64,000 nucleotides of DNA from JBBRCE01 sp038205115 (GCA_038205115.1 JBBRCE010000002.1:1-64000), one strand, 5' to 3'. Shown: positions 48,040 through 58,530, counted from the stretch's first letter. Notes: generated by a model from the sequence alone, not told the origin. Program-made: numbers and translations.

Positions 48040-50123
48040 TGATTTCGCCCTTGTACGATTTCGCGAGTGGCGCGATGCACTTTTTCTTCACGCTCCGACA
48101 AACGATCCAACGCCTCGAGCAACTCAGGCTTGTCAGCCTGCTCGCCTTCGACCAGTTTGGAGTAACGTTCGTGACGCGTGTTGATCCGCATTTGTAGGGC
48201 ACGCACCATTTTGAGCTCTGCGATCTGATCAAGCAAGTCCGGATCCTGATCTTCTCCGCCGCCGCCCGACTTTTGCGGTTTTTGCGGGTTCTGCTGTTTT
48301 TTGTCTTTTTGGGCTTTCTGCAGAGCGGCAATCATCTCTTCCAGCGCGGCCAAGACATCTTTTTCAATGCCCTGCGTCACCGTACCGATCTTGGTTTTTG
48401 CCAGCCGCGCCACAACTTGGTCCATATCGTCGCGCATTTGCTCGACGGCTTCCGGCATGGCCACGCCGGAGCCCTCTTGCCGCATCAGCGACAGAGCTTT
48501 GTCGGCTTCGATCACAATTTCCGCCTCTTTACGGCCCAGTTTACCGGCTTGTTGGTCGGTTTCGCGATCGCGGGCGTCGGCCGGAGTTTTATCGAGCGAG
48601 ACGGTGCTTTCGTAGACTTCGGTCTGCATTTGCAGCATTTTGCGGAAGCGACTTTCCAACAGCGCCAGCACGCGCTCCGATTCTTCCTCGCGAATTTGAC
48701 GCAGAATGGCCTCGAGTTCGGCCTTGGCAATCTGCAACTCCTGAATGGCTTTTTCTTGCTCGTCGCCAGCGGACTTGCGCTGGGCATCGTTGATTTTCTT
48801 GATGGCGTCGCGCATTTTTTCTTCGGCCGCCATGATCCGCTTACGGGCCGGCGTATCGCTGGACGGCTTGTCTTTGTTGCCTTCCGGCGGCTTCTCGGCG
48901 GAATCATCCCCGGGCTGCTCGGGCTTGCGCGGGTCGGATTTCTGGTCAGATGGTTTGCCGGGCGACGCTTTTTGCGGAGGCGACTTGGAGTCTTCGGCCG
49001 GCTTGCCCTGCGGACTCTCGCCGGGCTTGCTTTCGGATCGTTGTTGATCGTCAGGCTTTTTGTCCGAAGGTTTAATGTCTGTCGGCTTTCGATCGTCCGG
49101 CTTTTCGTCGGTGGGCTGGGGATCGCCGGCCGGTTTTTGCGGCTGGGCCGATTGATCGTCGGGCTTGTCTCCGGATTTGCCGTCCGCCGGTTTGGCGGGC
49201 GCGTCCGCGCCTGGTTTATCGTCCGCGCCTGGGGGTGCCGGCGCCGGCTTGTCATCAGCCGGCTTTGTGTCGGACGGCTTGCCATCAGCCGGCTTGCCAT
49301 CGTTCGGCTTTTTATCGTTCGGCTTTTTATCAGGCGAATTTTTATCAGGCGATTTTTTATCAGGCGATTTTTTATCGTCCGGCGTGGGAGTTTGATTTTT
49401 GGCTTCGGCGTTTCTACGCTCGGCATCGGTCTGCTGGTCGGCGGGCGAGCCCATCTTTTGCAAAATGTCCTTGGCCAATTCGGCGGCTTTGTCGGCCAAT
49501 TTGTCTTGGCGGTCGCCGAGTTCTTTCAGTTCGCCCTCGCCGGCGGTTTTGTTCTGGATGCCTTGCTCTTCTTTGATCAAGCCGTTGATGCGGGTGATGA
49601 ATTGGCGGACGAGAGTTTTTTCGTTTTCGACCTGTTTGGAGCGATCGCCGCTGAGCAGCAGTTCGAGCAGTTTTTTGAGGTCGGCCTGCAGTTCTTGCTG
49701 GTTTTTGGCAGCCTGGTAGAGTTCGTCTTTGCCGATCAGCTTGGAAACTTGGTCCAACTGCGCGCGAATCGCCCGTTCTTGACTTTGCTTGAATGCCTGT
49801 CGCAGCAGCGCTGCGCGGCGGGGATCGTTGAGGGCCGTATCTTCGGCCATCAATAAGAAGATTTTTTCCAACTCGCCGTACTGCTTGGCCAGTTTTGCCT
49901 GATCGGCGGCCAGCTTTTCGGGCGTGAGCCCTTCTTCGGCCTTGGTGGCCGTTGGCGCTGGCGGCGCGGCGGGTTTTTCGCTGGCGGGTTTTTCGCTGGC
50001 GGGCCGGGCGACGGGCGGCACCGCCGGCGGGAGTGGCACGTCTTCAGCCAACATTTTCAGCGGGGCCAGACTTTGCAGCCCAGCCAAGACGATCCCTAAA
50101 GCCAACAGCTTGCCACAACGCAT
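48036..50123 (-). CDS. Secreted coiled-coil protein with Lys/Pro/Asp repeats
   Basis: A 695-residue protein with a signal peptide (about 1-26). Helical coiled-coil regions (about 65-225 and 430-690) flank a long disordered middle (about 230-425) rich in Lys, Pro, Asp and Ser, with SPDKK-type repeats. AGGAG lies about 7 bases before the ATG. No enzymatic motif is present. It is likely an elongated periplasmic scaffold. Ends are coupled by overlap to the polyQ protein downstream. No family is recognised beyond its low complexity. Confidence 0.75.
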   Translation of the reverse strand: MRCGKLLALGIVLAGLQSLAPLKMLAEDVPLPPAVPPVARPASEKPASEKPAAPPAPTATKAEEGLTPEKLAADQAKLAKQYGELEKIFLLMAEDTALNDPRRAALLRQAFKQSQERAIRAQLDQVSKLIGKDELYQAAKNQQELQADLKKLLELLLSGDRSKQVENEKTLVRQFITRINGLIKEEQGIQNKTAGEGELKELGDRQDKLADKAAELAKDILQKMGSPADQQTDAERRNAEAKNQTPTPDDKKSPDKKSPDKNSPDKKPNDKKPNDGKPADGKPSDTKPADDKPAPAPPGADDKPGADAPAKPADGKSGDKPDDQSAQPQKPAGDPQPTDEKPDDRKPTDIKPSDKKPDDQQRSESKPGESPQGKPAEDSKSPPQKASPGKPSDQKSDPRKPEQPGDDSAEKPPEGNKDKPSSDTPARKRIMAAEEKMRDAIKKINDAQRKSAGDEQEKAIQELQIAKAELEAILRQIREEESERVLALLESRFRKMLQMQTEVYESTVSLDKTPADARDRETDQQAGKLGRKEAEIVIEADKALSLMRQEGSGVAMPEAVEQMRDDMDQVVARLAKTKIGTVTQGIEKDVLAALEEMIAALQKAQKDKKQQNPQKPQKSGGGGEDQDPDLLDQIAELKMVRALQMRINTRHERYSKLVEGEQADKPELLEALDRLSEREEKVHRATREIVQGRNQ
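49334..49378 (-). repeat. 15-base tandem coding repeat
   Basis: Three 15-base units (49334-49348, 49349-49363, 49364-49378) encode successive SPDKK/SPDKN repeats in the coiled-coil protein's linker. Flanking related units (KPNDK) extend the pattern. It is likely a site of length variation. Confidence 0.7.
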
Positions 50124-50295
50124 GCCCAGCTCCTATTGCGAACGATCCGTCTTTTCAGACCCGTAATTATAACGCACAAAACCGCTTAGGGCACAATCTT
50201 TTGCCTTGGTCGCGGCCCGACAACCGGTAGTTCCCCATTAACCGCGCGCCGGCAGCGCGTGACCGAGAGCCACCAGGGCAACCGGACAGTTTGGC

Positions 50296-52734
50296 CTATT
50301 CCTCCAATTTGCGGCGGGCTTCCTGCTTTTGCAACTGCTTTATTTCGTCGCCTAACTTCCCGTTCGAGAGCACGAATTCCCGCAATTGCTCGACGAGCTT
50401 GTTGTACTCTTCTACTTCCAACATCCGGCCCAGCACCTGCCGCATTTCCACCAGTGTGGCATCAAATTGCTCGACGGTTTGCTGCTTGCCCGTTTGCGCG
50501 GCGGCCAAATCGGCGAGCGATGCTTCGAGTTTGCGCAGTTGGGCTTGCAGCGAGTTGAGCCGCACATCGGCAATTTGGTGCAGCGGTATTGCGATCTGCT
50601 CCCTGAGTTTAACGACAACTTCCGGATGATCGGCATCCATGCGGTTATTGACGTACTCGTCCACGAGATCATCGAACGCGCCGGCCAGCGACGCGGTTTC
50701 GGTTGCGGTGCGCTCGCAGTTTTCCAGCGCGCGACTCACGCCAATCTGACGTCGTAAGCGGGGCGAAAGTTCCGCGCCGGCTGCGTCGCTCGCTTCAGGC
50801 GTGGATTTTGCATCGGGCCTGGTCAACGCGTCTTCCGGCTCAGCGCCGCGTCCCGGCGCAGTGGCCTGCGTTGTTGAGCGGGCGGCCGTTTTGTCCGACG
50901 GCTTAGCGGCCGGCGCTGGCTTTTCGTCGGCCGGAGTTTTGCCGGCAGTGCCCTCTTTGAAGTTCAAGTTCGCCAGGGCGTCGCGGGTTTTGGTGGCTTC
51001 GTCGATGATCGTTTCGAAGCGCCGGCGCAGCGCCAATTCACGGGCTTGCAAGGTCGTCTGCAATTGATCGGGCGATACGATGTCGAGCTGCAACTGCTCG
51101 GTGGCGGCGACGTTGGGCTGGGCTTCCAAGGCGTATGTGTCGGCAGCTTTGAATTGCAGCAGCAACCGCTGTCCCGCGGCCAGAGTTTTGCCCTCGGGCA
51201 GTTTGAGCGCCCGCAGATCGAACGCTTCGTCCCGCGCGCGGTCGAATTTTTCGGATTGCCGTCCCGCGAACTTACCGCGGAAATCTTGCCGCTGGACGGT
51301 TGGCTTGTCGGGCGTCTCGCTCGGCTGGTCGCGCTTGCCGGTCTTGCCGTCGACCACCGCATATTCGAACCAACCGCTGGCCACGCCGTAATCGTCGAAA
51401 ATCTCGCCTTCCAACGGCAGCCGGGCGTCGGGCGTGATCGACGTGCCAATTGCACGCAAATGCAACGAGACTTTGGGCGGCTCGTCGAGCGTAGCGCTTA
51501 ACGTCAGCGGAATGGGGTCGCGGCTGTGGATGCCGTCAACATCCACCAACGAGAATAGCAGGTTCTCGTCGTCCATCAACGTGCCCAGGTCGAACTGGAT
51601 TTGACGTTGGTTACTGCCCGCCGCAAACGACTGCGTGGCGACTGGCAACAATTGATCGCCCTCCTTGCGTTGCAGCGTCACTTCCAGCAGCGGCTTGTTG
51701 CTGAGCGCCTTGACGGTCACCTTGGTTCCGCGCGGCAGCCGCACCTGACCACTGACCGGTGGGTTCAGTGGCGGGCGGTGCAGATACTCCGGCAGTTCGC
51801 CGTGCAACGCCCAATCGGAGAGCCGGGGACTTTCGACAACTTGAATGCGCAGGTTCTTAATGCGGTTGTCGCCGCCGCGAATGTCAAACCTCAGCGACGA
51901 GGCGATGGACTTGACGGTATACACGAACTGCTGACCGTCGCCGCTGTTGGGATCGGCGCGGCCCTCGCGGGTCATGGATTCATGCCCTTGGCCGCCATCG
52001 TCGGAGAGGTAGCGGAAATCGACCGTTTCGGGAATCACGCCCGTGGCGCGGACGTGAATTTCCAGATCGGAGCCGCGAACGACTTTCACCGGCCGATCGA
52101 AACCGGCGACGTCTAACTGCGTGAATCGCGGCCAAAGTGCGTCGGATTGCAAAAATGCCCGCTCTCGCCAAGTCTGAAACATATCGGCGCGGGCCAGCGC
52201 AAAACCGACGATGCTGACGACTAGCAGCGCAGCGAGCCCGCCTTGTACAATCAGCGGCCGCCAACGGAATACCTTGGGCAATTCGACCTGGCCGGATTGA
52301 ACTTGCGCCGCGCGACGCGTGTGCGCCAGCATGTCTTGCGAGTTGCGCGGCAACGCGCTGCTGCTCTGCGAAAGCTCGACCGCGGTCACCAGGCTGTCGC
52401 CAAATTTTGGAAAGCTACGTTCGATCAACAGCGCCAAATTCTGATCAGAAAACGACACGAAGGCGCGACGCAGAATGAACCGGTAAATCACCGCGGCGGC
52501 GGTCACGGCCACCACGCCCAGCATGAAGCCGCGGACCGCGCGGGGCGGCTCCACCGACCAATCGAAGCCCAGGCTCAACCAAAACGCTACGCCCAGCACA
52601 ATCAGTGCCAGCGCCAAGCCTTGCAGCCAGACGTACGCGCGGATCCAACCGCGCAGCCGATCCAGCAACGCGGAAATCTGCGGATCCATGCTGGGCGAGG
52701 ATGAAGTCATTGAGTCGATCGTGTCGTGAGTCAT
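50296..52734 (-). CDS. DUF4175-like membrane protein
   Basis: An 812-residue protein with three hydrophobic segments near the N-terminus (about 35-55, 70-92, 160-180). A long beta-rich and helical extracytoplasmic part follows, with coiled-coil character near the end (about 690-800). Layout and position beside BatA/VWA genes match the DUF4175-like proteins of bacterial Bat-type operons. Function is not established. Gaps of 172 bases to the coiled-coil gene and 72 bases to the VWA gene suit one transcript. The start at 52734 lacks a strong ribosome binding site; in-frame ATGs at 52710 and 52689 are alternatives. Confidence 0.7.
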   Translation of the reverse strand: MTHDTIDSMTSSSPSMDPQISALLDRLRGWIRAYVWLQGLALALIVLGVAFWLSLGFDWSVEPPRAVRGFMLGVVAVTAAAVIYRFILRRAFVSFSDQNLALLIERSFPKFGDSLVTAVELSQSSSALPRNSQDMLAHTRRAAQVQSGQVELPKVFRWRPLIVQGGLAALLVVSIVGFALARADMFQTWRERAFLQSDALWPRFTQLDVAGFDRPVKVVRGSDLEIHVRATGVIPETVDFRYLSDDGGQGHESMTREGRADPNSGDGQQFVYTVKSIASSLRFDIRGGDNRIKNLRIQVVESPRLSDWALHGELPEYLHRPPLNPPVSGQVRLPRGTKVTVKALSNKPLLEVTLQRKEGDQLLPVATQSFAAGSNQRQIQFDLGTLMDDENLLFSLVDVDGIHSRDPIPLTLSATLDEPPKVSLHLRAIGTSITPDARLPLEGEIFDDYGVASGWFEYAVVDGKTGKRDQPSETPDKPTVQRQDFRGKFAGRQSEKFDRARDEAFDLRALKLPEGKTLAAGQRLLLQFKAADTYALEAQPNVAATEQLQLDIVSPDQLQTTLQARELALRRRFETIIDEATKTRDALANLNFKEGTAGKTPADEKPAPAAKPSDKTAARSTTQATAPGRGAEPEDALTRPDAKSTPEASDAAGAELSPRLRRQIGVSRALENCERTATETASLAGAFDDLVDEYVNNRMDADHPEVVVKLREQIAIPLHQIADVRLNSLQAQLRKLEASLADLAAAQTGKQQTVEQFDATLVEMRQVLGRMLEVEEYNKLVEQLREFVLSNGKLGDEIKQLQKQEARRKLEE

Positions 52735-52806
52735 GTTTGCGATAGTGTTTTTATCATCTACCCCTGACGCGAATGTTCGTTCCGCTTGGCGAATCGCCCG
52801 TGCGGG

Positions 52807-55278
52807 TTACGCCAGGCGAGAAATCCTGCGGAGTAACCATTCCAGCGCCAGTGCGCCACAAATTCCGTACAGCAGCCAGGTCATCCATTCTTTTTGCCAA
52901 GGCGTATCCGGCACGCCCGCAACGTACGATTCTTCCGTGCGATCCTTTAGCTGCGCCGCGAGCGAGGGTTTTTGATCCAAGCCCAGCGTGGATCGCAGGC
53001 CATGAAAGTATGCGCCTTGCGTCCGCTCGGCAATTTGCGTCAGCAGTTTTTCATCGAGTTGCGGATTCTCGCGTTCCAGGTTGGGCACTTTGACCTGAAT
53101 TCGTTTGGTCAGCGGCTCATCGGCCGATTCGCTGCTGGGCAACTCAATGCGATAGGTACCTTCTTGCAGCGCGGTGAACTGACCAGCGTACATGCCTTTG
53201 TGAATTTTATCGGCCAGCAATTTACCGGTCAGCACGGTGCCGTCTGGCTGGGCAATTTCCAGCGGCACGCTGGCCACCACGAGCGGTTCGTGCTGGGGGT
53301 TGGTGAGTTGCGCCTTGATGCTCACGGTATCGCCCAGCAGATAGCGATCGCGCTCGATCAGCAGGCTGCCAAAGCGCGAACCGCGGAGCAATCGGCCTTG
53401 CGAGACATGGCGAATCAGCTTGATGTAAAACTGATTGAAATAATTATCGTCGATGGCCCGCAGCCGCCACATTTCGCCGCTGCCCAGATAGAACACCCGG
53501 CCCGATCCGCTGATTTGACCGGCCATATAAACGGGCTGCTCGACGCCCACCGTGGCGTCCGGATCCGAGAACCGCGCATAGACCGTGGCACCTGGCTTGG
53601 CGCCACGAACGTGATAAAAACTGTACACGCCCGGAAAGCTGGCCCAAGCTTGCCGACTGGCTGCGGCGTCGTCGGCGGGCCAGAGGAATTCCGCTTCTGT
53701 GCCTTCGCGAGAGAAGTCCAACGGCCAGGCGGTTGTGCCGCCCACCTTGGAGTCTTCGACCAGCGAAAAGCGTTTATTGAATTCCACCGGATAGAGATTG
53801 CGAACTTTGGCCAGCGTTGGCGTTTGCGCGAGCTGGTCGGTAAACACGGGGCCAGCGATCACCACCATGCCGCCCGACTCTTCGGCCACCCAGCGATCGA
53901 GGATGGCAATTTGCTCGGCGTCGAGTTGCCGCCAGTCGGGATCGAAGCAAACGATGCAATCGTACTCGCTGAGTTCGGCAAAAGTGGCCGGGAACTGCGT
54001 TAGAATCTTGTCGGCGTTTTGCGATATGCCTTCGGTGCCGGATTCCAGCAGCACGTGCGTGATCACGCCTTTTTCGCGCCGCAACTGATTGCGCAAAAAC
54101 TGATACTCGCGCGACGGCCCGCCGGCTAGCAGTAGAACCTGCGTTTTGCGATCGACAATTTCAATATCCGCCTCTTGCTGATTGTCAGCCGGGTTGCTGT
54201 CTTTTTCGATACCGCTGACGCGGACTTGCAGGGTGCGGCGACCGATGTCGGCGATGCCTGTCAGATCGAACGGCACGGTTAGCAGTTCGCCATTGGGCGG
54301 CAAGTCCTTGCTGACTTTGCCTTCGAGCTTGCCGGGATCACCATCGGTGGCTTTGCCGGCCTTGCGAGAAAACAGTTCGATGGTGGCTGCTTTGCCGGCC
54401 AGTCCCTGCGCCTGCAGGTAGGCCGTGACGCGGAAGCCATCGTTGGGATACGCGCGGGCAGGCGCCACGAGGTCGGCAATGCGCGCGTTTTGCGGCTGTT
54501 GGGTCGAGCCAATTCCCACGGTGAATACCGGAATTTTGGCTTCTCGCGCCAATTCGATTCCGCCGGTGGCGTCGATCCCTGAGTTTTGGCCACCATCGGA
54601 AATGAGCACCAGGCCGGCGATGGGCAGCCCGCGTTCGTCGCGAATCACGTCGCGCAGCGCCTGACCCAGACGCGTTTCCGCGCCGTTTGGCGCGAGCGCG
54701 GCTTTCCAGTCGATGGCCGCTGGCGGCTTGGCGTTTTTGTCTGGCTGGGCGTCTTTCGCCGGCAGTTTTTCCAGCGACTGCACACGCTGTTTGTCGCGAT
54801 CGAATCGGTAGACCACCACGTCGTGGACTTGCCGCAACTGTTTGAGCAGTTGGCCGTCGGACAGCTCGGTTACCACTTGTTGGATGCGATTACCAGCGGC
54901 GCCCGCGGTGACCGAATCCGTATCGGTCAGGCCCATGCTCACGCTGGTATCGATCAGCACGATCACCCGCGAATTGTGAATGACTTTTTGCTCGGTGCGT
55001 TGGTGGATATCCAGCCACATCAGCAGCAAGCCGACGAACGCCGCAATTCGCAAGAGCGCCAAAATTGGAGCGACGCCGCGGCGCAACTCGGCCCCGTCGC
55101 GGCGATACATGTAAATCACAAACACCAGCACGGCAAAGCAGACCAGCACCAACAGTGGCATCTGCCACCAATCGACAAACGACTGTTTGCGGACGGATTC
55201 GTATTCGATACGCGCTGTGCCGGCTTCGGCCAGCAGCAGGCCGCTGAGTGCGGCAAAAGTCGTGGTAACGGGGATCAT
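52807..55278 (-). CDS. VWA-domain membrane protein
   Basis: An 823-residue protein. Membrane helices (about 41-58 and 72-90) precede a VWA domain with an intact MIDAS, Asp110-x-Ser112-x-Ser114, and the fold continues to about residue 290. A glutamine-amidotransferase-like, beta-rich region follows (about 390-610), and a final helix (about 795-815) anchors the C-terminus. It is likely embedded in the inner membrane with most of its mass outside the cytoplasm, and part of the MoxR/VWA complex. The ATG at 55278 overlaps the upstream stop (ATGA), so translation is coupled with the BatA-VWA gene. Confidence 0.8.
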   Translation of the reverse strand: MIPVTTTFAALSGLLLAEAGTARIEYESVRKQSFVDWWQMPLLVLVCFAVLVFVIYMYRRDGAELRRGVAPILALLRIAAFVGLLLMWLDIHQRTEQKVIHNSRVIVLIDTSVSMGLTDTDSVTAGAAGNRIQQVVTELSDGQLLKQLRQVHDVVVYRFDRDKQRVQSLEKLPAKDAQPDKNAKPPAAIDWKAALAPNGAETRLGQALRDVIRDERGLPIAGLVLISDGGQNSGIDATGGIELAREAKIPVFTVGIGSTQQPQNARIADLVAPARAYPNDGFRVTAYLQAQGLAGKAATIELFSRKAGKATDGDPGKLEGKVSKDLPPNGELLTVPFDLTGIADIGRRTLQVRVSGIEKDSNPADNQQEADIEIVDRKTQVLLLAGGPSREYQFLRNQLRREKGVITHVLLESGTEGISQNADKILTQFPATFAELSEYDCIVCFDPDWRQLDAEQIAILDRWVAEESGGMVVIAGPVFTDQLAQTPTLAKVRNLYPVEFNKRFSLVEDSKVGGTTAWPLDFSREGTEAEFLWPADDAAASRQAWASFPGVYSFYHVRGAKPGATVYARFSDPDATVGVEQPVYMAGQISGSGRVFYLGSGEMWRLRAIDDNYFNQFYIKLIRHVSQGRLLRGSRFGSLLIERDRYLLGDTVSIKAQLTNPQHEPLVVASVPLEIAQPDGTVLTGKLLADKIHKGMYAGQFTALQEGTYRIELPSSESADEPLTKRIQVKVPNLERENPQLDEKLLTQIAERTQGAYFHGLRSTLGLDQKPSLAAQLKDRTEESYVAGVPDTPWQKEWMTWLLYGICGALALEWLLRRISRLA

Positions 55279-57521
55279 CGATTTGCTCCCCGCGCCAGGC
55301 CGCGTTTGGCTGGATGGTAACTGGCCGAGTAGGCCAGCACTTGCTCGCCCAGCAGCAGCGCCACGAGCGTGTAGAGAATGGCCGAACTGAGCTTGCGTCC
55401 CGCCTGATCTTGCGAGCCAACGGTAAAATCGTCGGCCTTGGCAAATTGATAATCCACGCCTTTCAGTCGCGTGGCCAATTGCGGACCGTCGAGCAATTGC
55501 AAGTTGCCTTCGTCGGGGTCGACATTTCGTGCAAACCGCCGTAACTCGTTGCGGCCGTCGGCCGTGGTGAGTTGGGCTTCGTAAAAGCCACTGGCATTGG
55601 CATCGGTCGAAATGGCTTTGAGGCCGGTTGGCACGGGCGAGGCATCCACGGTTGTCGCGCCCACCGCATTGCCTGGCTGCGCGAAAATCACCTTGCCGCC
55701 ATAGCGTGTGGGATCGAAAACGACCTCCAGCGGCTGGCCGACGAGTTGCGAAAGTTCGACTTGCCGGCCCGCGGCGAGGTACGATTGCAGTTCTTGCAGC
55801 GCGACGACATAGCTCGGATTCTCGCGACCCCAATTGTTCCAGCGCGTGGCGGCCGTAGTCAAAAAAGCAACCACGCGACCTTTGCCAAACGATCGCTCGA
55901 TGACCAGTGGCGCGCCCGTTCGCAATCGGGCAACCACTTTCACCGCCGGATTGCCGTCGGGCTTCCAACCGCGGTCGATGGCGTAGTACTTTTCGATGTT
56001 GACGCTATTGATAAACGGATTGCGCTCATCCTGAAAGACTTTGAAGATCGGATGTTTGCTGACTTGCAAGTCGGGCGTCTTTTCCAGCTTGTTGACCAGC
56101 AGTTCCGTGCGGCCGATAATTGGCGCGGGAAACAGCCCCGTGCCGTCACGATAGAGTTGCCGCTTGTAGAAGTCAGGGCTGGTCAATTCGCCGCAAAAGA
56201 AAGCCAGGCCGCCACCGTCTTTGACGTATTGCTCGAGCGCTTCGATTTCGCTGGCGTCCAGCCGTTCGATGTTGGCCAGGTAAATGCCATAAAAATCCGC
56301 GAGCGGTTTTTCGCGCAGATAGCGCGCGGCTTCCAGTTGCGGCTTGATGCCGGTGGGCGAAGGGCCGGGCGCGGCCAAGGCGGTCATTAAAAAGTTGGCG
56401 TCGCTGCGGCGATTGGTCGCTGCCGTTGTATCGCCATCGATAATCAGCACCGGCAGCGCCGCGGGAATATCGAGCACGGCATAGCGGGCGTTGTCGGCCG
56501 CCACGGCGTCGCCCGGAATGTGCGCCTCGAGCCGATGTTCGCCCGCCGCAACGTACGTGACTTCGAACTCCAGCACGGCCGTTTCGCCAGCTTTGATCGA
56601 TTCGATGCGCAGACCCGGCAGTGGTCGATCGCCGTCTTCTTTGAGTTCGACCGGCACGTTCACAGCGGTGTCGGCGCCGAAGTTTTTGACGGCCACTTCC
56701 ATTTTGATGGCGATGCCGACAGCGCGCGTGCCGCCGAGCGCCCGCAGCGAAGTAACCGCCAGGTTGGGCCGCAGGCGGTCGACGCATTGCACCAACTGAA
56801 TTTTTTCGCCAGCGTTGGTTAGCTTTTGCAGCGATGTTCGCAACGTTGCGGGATTCTCCCAGTCTTTGGCGCGGAAGTCGGAGACCACGTGGATGATGCG
56901 TTTTTCGTCGGCCGCGGCGGCTGGCATTTTCAGCACGGCCTCCAATGCGTCGGCCGGTCCGGCGGACGACTCGGAGACCCGCAAGCCGGCGCACTTGCTT
57001 TCCAGCAGGTCGAGAAATTGAGAGTCGACCGTCTGTGCGGCGAGGTCGGCGCCGGTCGATCCGCCCCCGGCAGCGCTGCTGCCGGCGCGCGAGAAGCGCA
57101 GCAGCGTGAAGGTCTGCGCCGAGTTTTGCTGTGCGACTTGCTTGCCCAAGCGGCGGACGACTTCCAAACCGGCATCGAATCCGCTGGTTTTCTGCCAACG
57201 ATCGGACATCGAGTAACTGTCGTCAAGCAGGACGATGTGATGCGTCTGACCGCCGCCCAGGATGGCCGCCCAATTATTCTGCGAGATCGGTTGTGCCACC
57301 ATCAGCGCAACGGCCGCCAGCGCCAGCATCCGCAACAATAACAGCAACAACTGCTTGAGCATGATCCAAGTACGGTTTTTCCGCTGCGCTTGGATCAAGA
57401 ATTCCATCGCCGCCCACTGCACGCGACGATGGCGCAGTAAGTTGATTAAGTGGATCGCCACCGGCACAAAAATCAGCCCTGCGGCGGCTGCGGCCAGCGA
57501 TGGAAAAAGAAACGTGGGCAT
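55275..57521 (-). CDS. BatA/VWA membrane protein
   Basis: A 748-residue protein. The first ~80 residues are a BatA-type N-terminal domain (PF07584) with two hydrophobic helices. A VWA domain with an intact MIDAS, Asp100-x-Ser102-x-Ser104, follows (about 95-260), then beta-rich and Rossmann-like extracytoplasmic parts, and a final membrane helix (about 715-735). BatA proteins bind metal through MIDAS and are linked to MoxR ATPases. Overlapping translation with the next VWA gene and proximity to DUF58 and MoxR support a common complex. Confidence 0.85.
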   Translation of the reverse strand: MPTFLFPSLAAAAAGLIFVPVAIHLINLLRHRRVQWAAMEFLIQAQRKNRTWIMLKQLLLLLLRMLALAAVALMVAQPISQNNWAAILGGGQTHHIVLLDDSYSMSDRWQKTSGFDAGLEVVRRLGKQVAQQNSAQTFTLLRFSRAGSSAAGGGSTGADLAAQTVDSQFLDLLESKCAGLRVSESSAGPADALEAVLKMPAAAADEKRIIHVVSDFRAKDWENPATLRTSLQKLTNAGEKIQLVQCVDRLRPNLAVTSLRALGGTRAVGIAIKMEVAVKNFGADTAVNVPVELKEDGDRPLPGLRIESIKAGETAVLEFEVTYVAAGEHRLEAHIPGDAVAADNARYAVLDIPAALPVLIIDGDTTAATNRRSDANFLMTALAAPGPSPTGIKPQLEAARYLREKPLADFYGIYLANIERLDASEIEALEQYVKDGGGLAFFCGELTSPDFYKRQLYRDGTGLFPAPIIGRTELLVNKLEKTPDLQVSKHPIFKVFQDERNPFINSVNIEKYYAIDRGWKPDGNPAVKVVARLRTGAPLVIERSFGKGRVVAFLTTAATRWNNWGRENPSYVVALQELQSYLAAGRQVELSQLVGQPLEVVFDPTRYGGKVIFAQPGNAVGATTVDASPVPTGLKAISTDANASGFYEAQLTTADGRNELRRFARNVDPDEGNLQLLDGPQLATRLKGVDYQFAKADDFTVGSQDQAGRKLSSAILYTLVALLLGEQVLAYSASYHPAKRGLARGANR

Positions 57522-57627
57522 GAACGAAATTGCGATGCTGTTGAGTTATTGATGTAGATCGTGACGGCCGGTGTTTGTTGGCCGCGCGAGCAACCGTGAT
57601 TCGAGTGGGCGAAGATTCTATCGGACG

Positions 57628-58530
57628 TCAGTTGCGATGATGCATGCCCAAGCGATTGCTAATGTAGTGAGCCAGCGCGGCGTCCAGCGGTTGGCTGGTG
57701 CGAAGCAGCGAATAGTCCACGCTGTTCTTCACGCAGGCGTGGCGGACCTCGTCTAAAAACGCATTCACACCTTGCAGATAGCTTTCGCGCAGCGCGCGGG
57801 GATTGCAGGCGATATTCTGCGGCAGCTCCAGGCCTTCGAATCGCGTGGCGCCATCGAACGGAAAATCCAATTCGTCGTCGTCCATCACGTGAAAGACCAT
57901 CACATCGTGCTGACGTTGTTTGAGCAATTTCAGACCCTTGGCAAAACCGGCTCGGTCGCCGAGCAGATCGGAGATGATGATCATCATGCCGCGGCGCGGA
58001 AACGTTTCGGCCGCCATCCGCAACACGGGATACAAATCCGTCTTGAGTCGCGGCTCACTGACGGACAACGATTGGATGATGGAATTCAAATGATTGCGCT
58101 TGGCCCGCAGCGGCACGGTGATCCGCGGGGCCTCGTCGAACGAGACACAGCCCACGGCATCTTGTTGACGCAGCAGCAAGTACGCCAGGCTTACGGCAAT
58201 GGTGGACGCATATTCGTACTTATTCAGCGGACCGGCGCCGTAGTTCATGCTGCCCGAAGCATCCACCAACAGCGAACAGCGCAAGTTGGTGTCTTCTTCG
58301 AATTGCTTGACGTAATAGCGATCTTGCTTGGCCCAGACTTTCCAGTCCACATGGCGCAGGTCGTCGCCGGCGGTGTATTCGCGATGCTGCAGGAACTCGA
58401 CCGATTGGCCAAAGTACGGACTGCGATGCATGCCGCTCAGAAAACCTTCGACAATATGCCTGGCCCTGAGGTCCAGCCGCGAGATGCGGCGAATCGCTTC
58501 AGGATGCAAAAATCTTTTGGAAACGGGCAT
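57628..58530 (-). CDS. DUF58-family protein (VWA-like)
   Basis: A 300-residue soluble protein of the DUF58 family. The hallmark GQSVEFLQHREYTAGDDLRH region at 41-60 and DWKVWAKQDRYYVKQFEED at 62-80 precede a VWA-like fold with a MIDAS, Asp90-x-Ser92-x-Ser94. DUF58 proteins accompany MoxR ATPases and are thought to link them to VWA partners. The start overlaps the MoxR gene by 32 bases. Cytoplasmic. Confidence 0.92.
   Translation of the reverse strand: MPVSKRFLHPEAIRRISRLDLRARHIVEGFLSGMHRSPYFGQSVEFLQHREYTAGDDLRHVDWKVWAKQDRYYVKQFEEDTNLRCSLLVDASGSMNYGAGPLNKYEYASTIAVSLAYLLLRQQDAVGCVSFDEAPRITVPLRAKRNHLNSIIQSLSVSEPRLKTDLYPVLRMAAETFPRRGMMIIISDLLGDRAGFAKGLKLLKQRQHDVMVFHVMDDDELDFPFDGATRFEGLELPQNIACNPRALRESYLQGVNAFLDEVRHACVKNSVDYSLLRTSQPLDAALAHYISNRLGMHHRN

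Noticed and set aside
48273..49856. 527-codon plus-strand frame antisense to the coiled-coil gene
   Set aside because: It is an Arg/Phe/Gly-rich shadow of the repetitive coding strand, without a ribosome binding site or domain.
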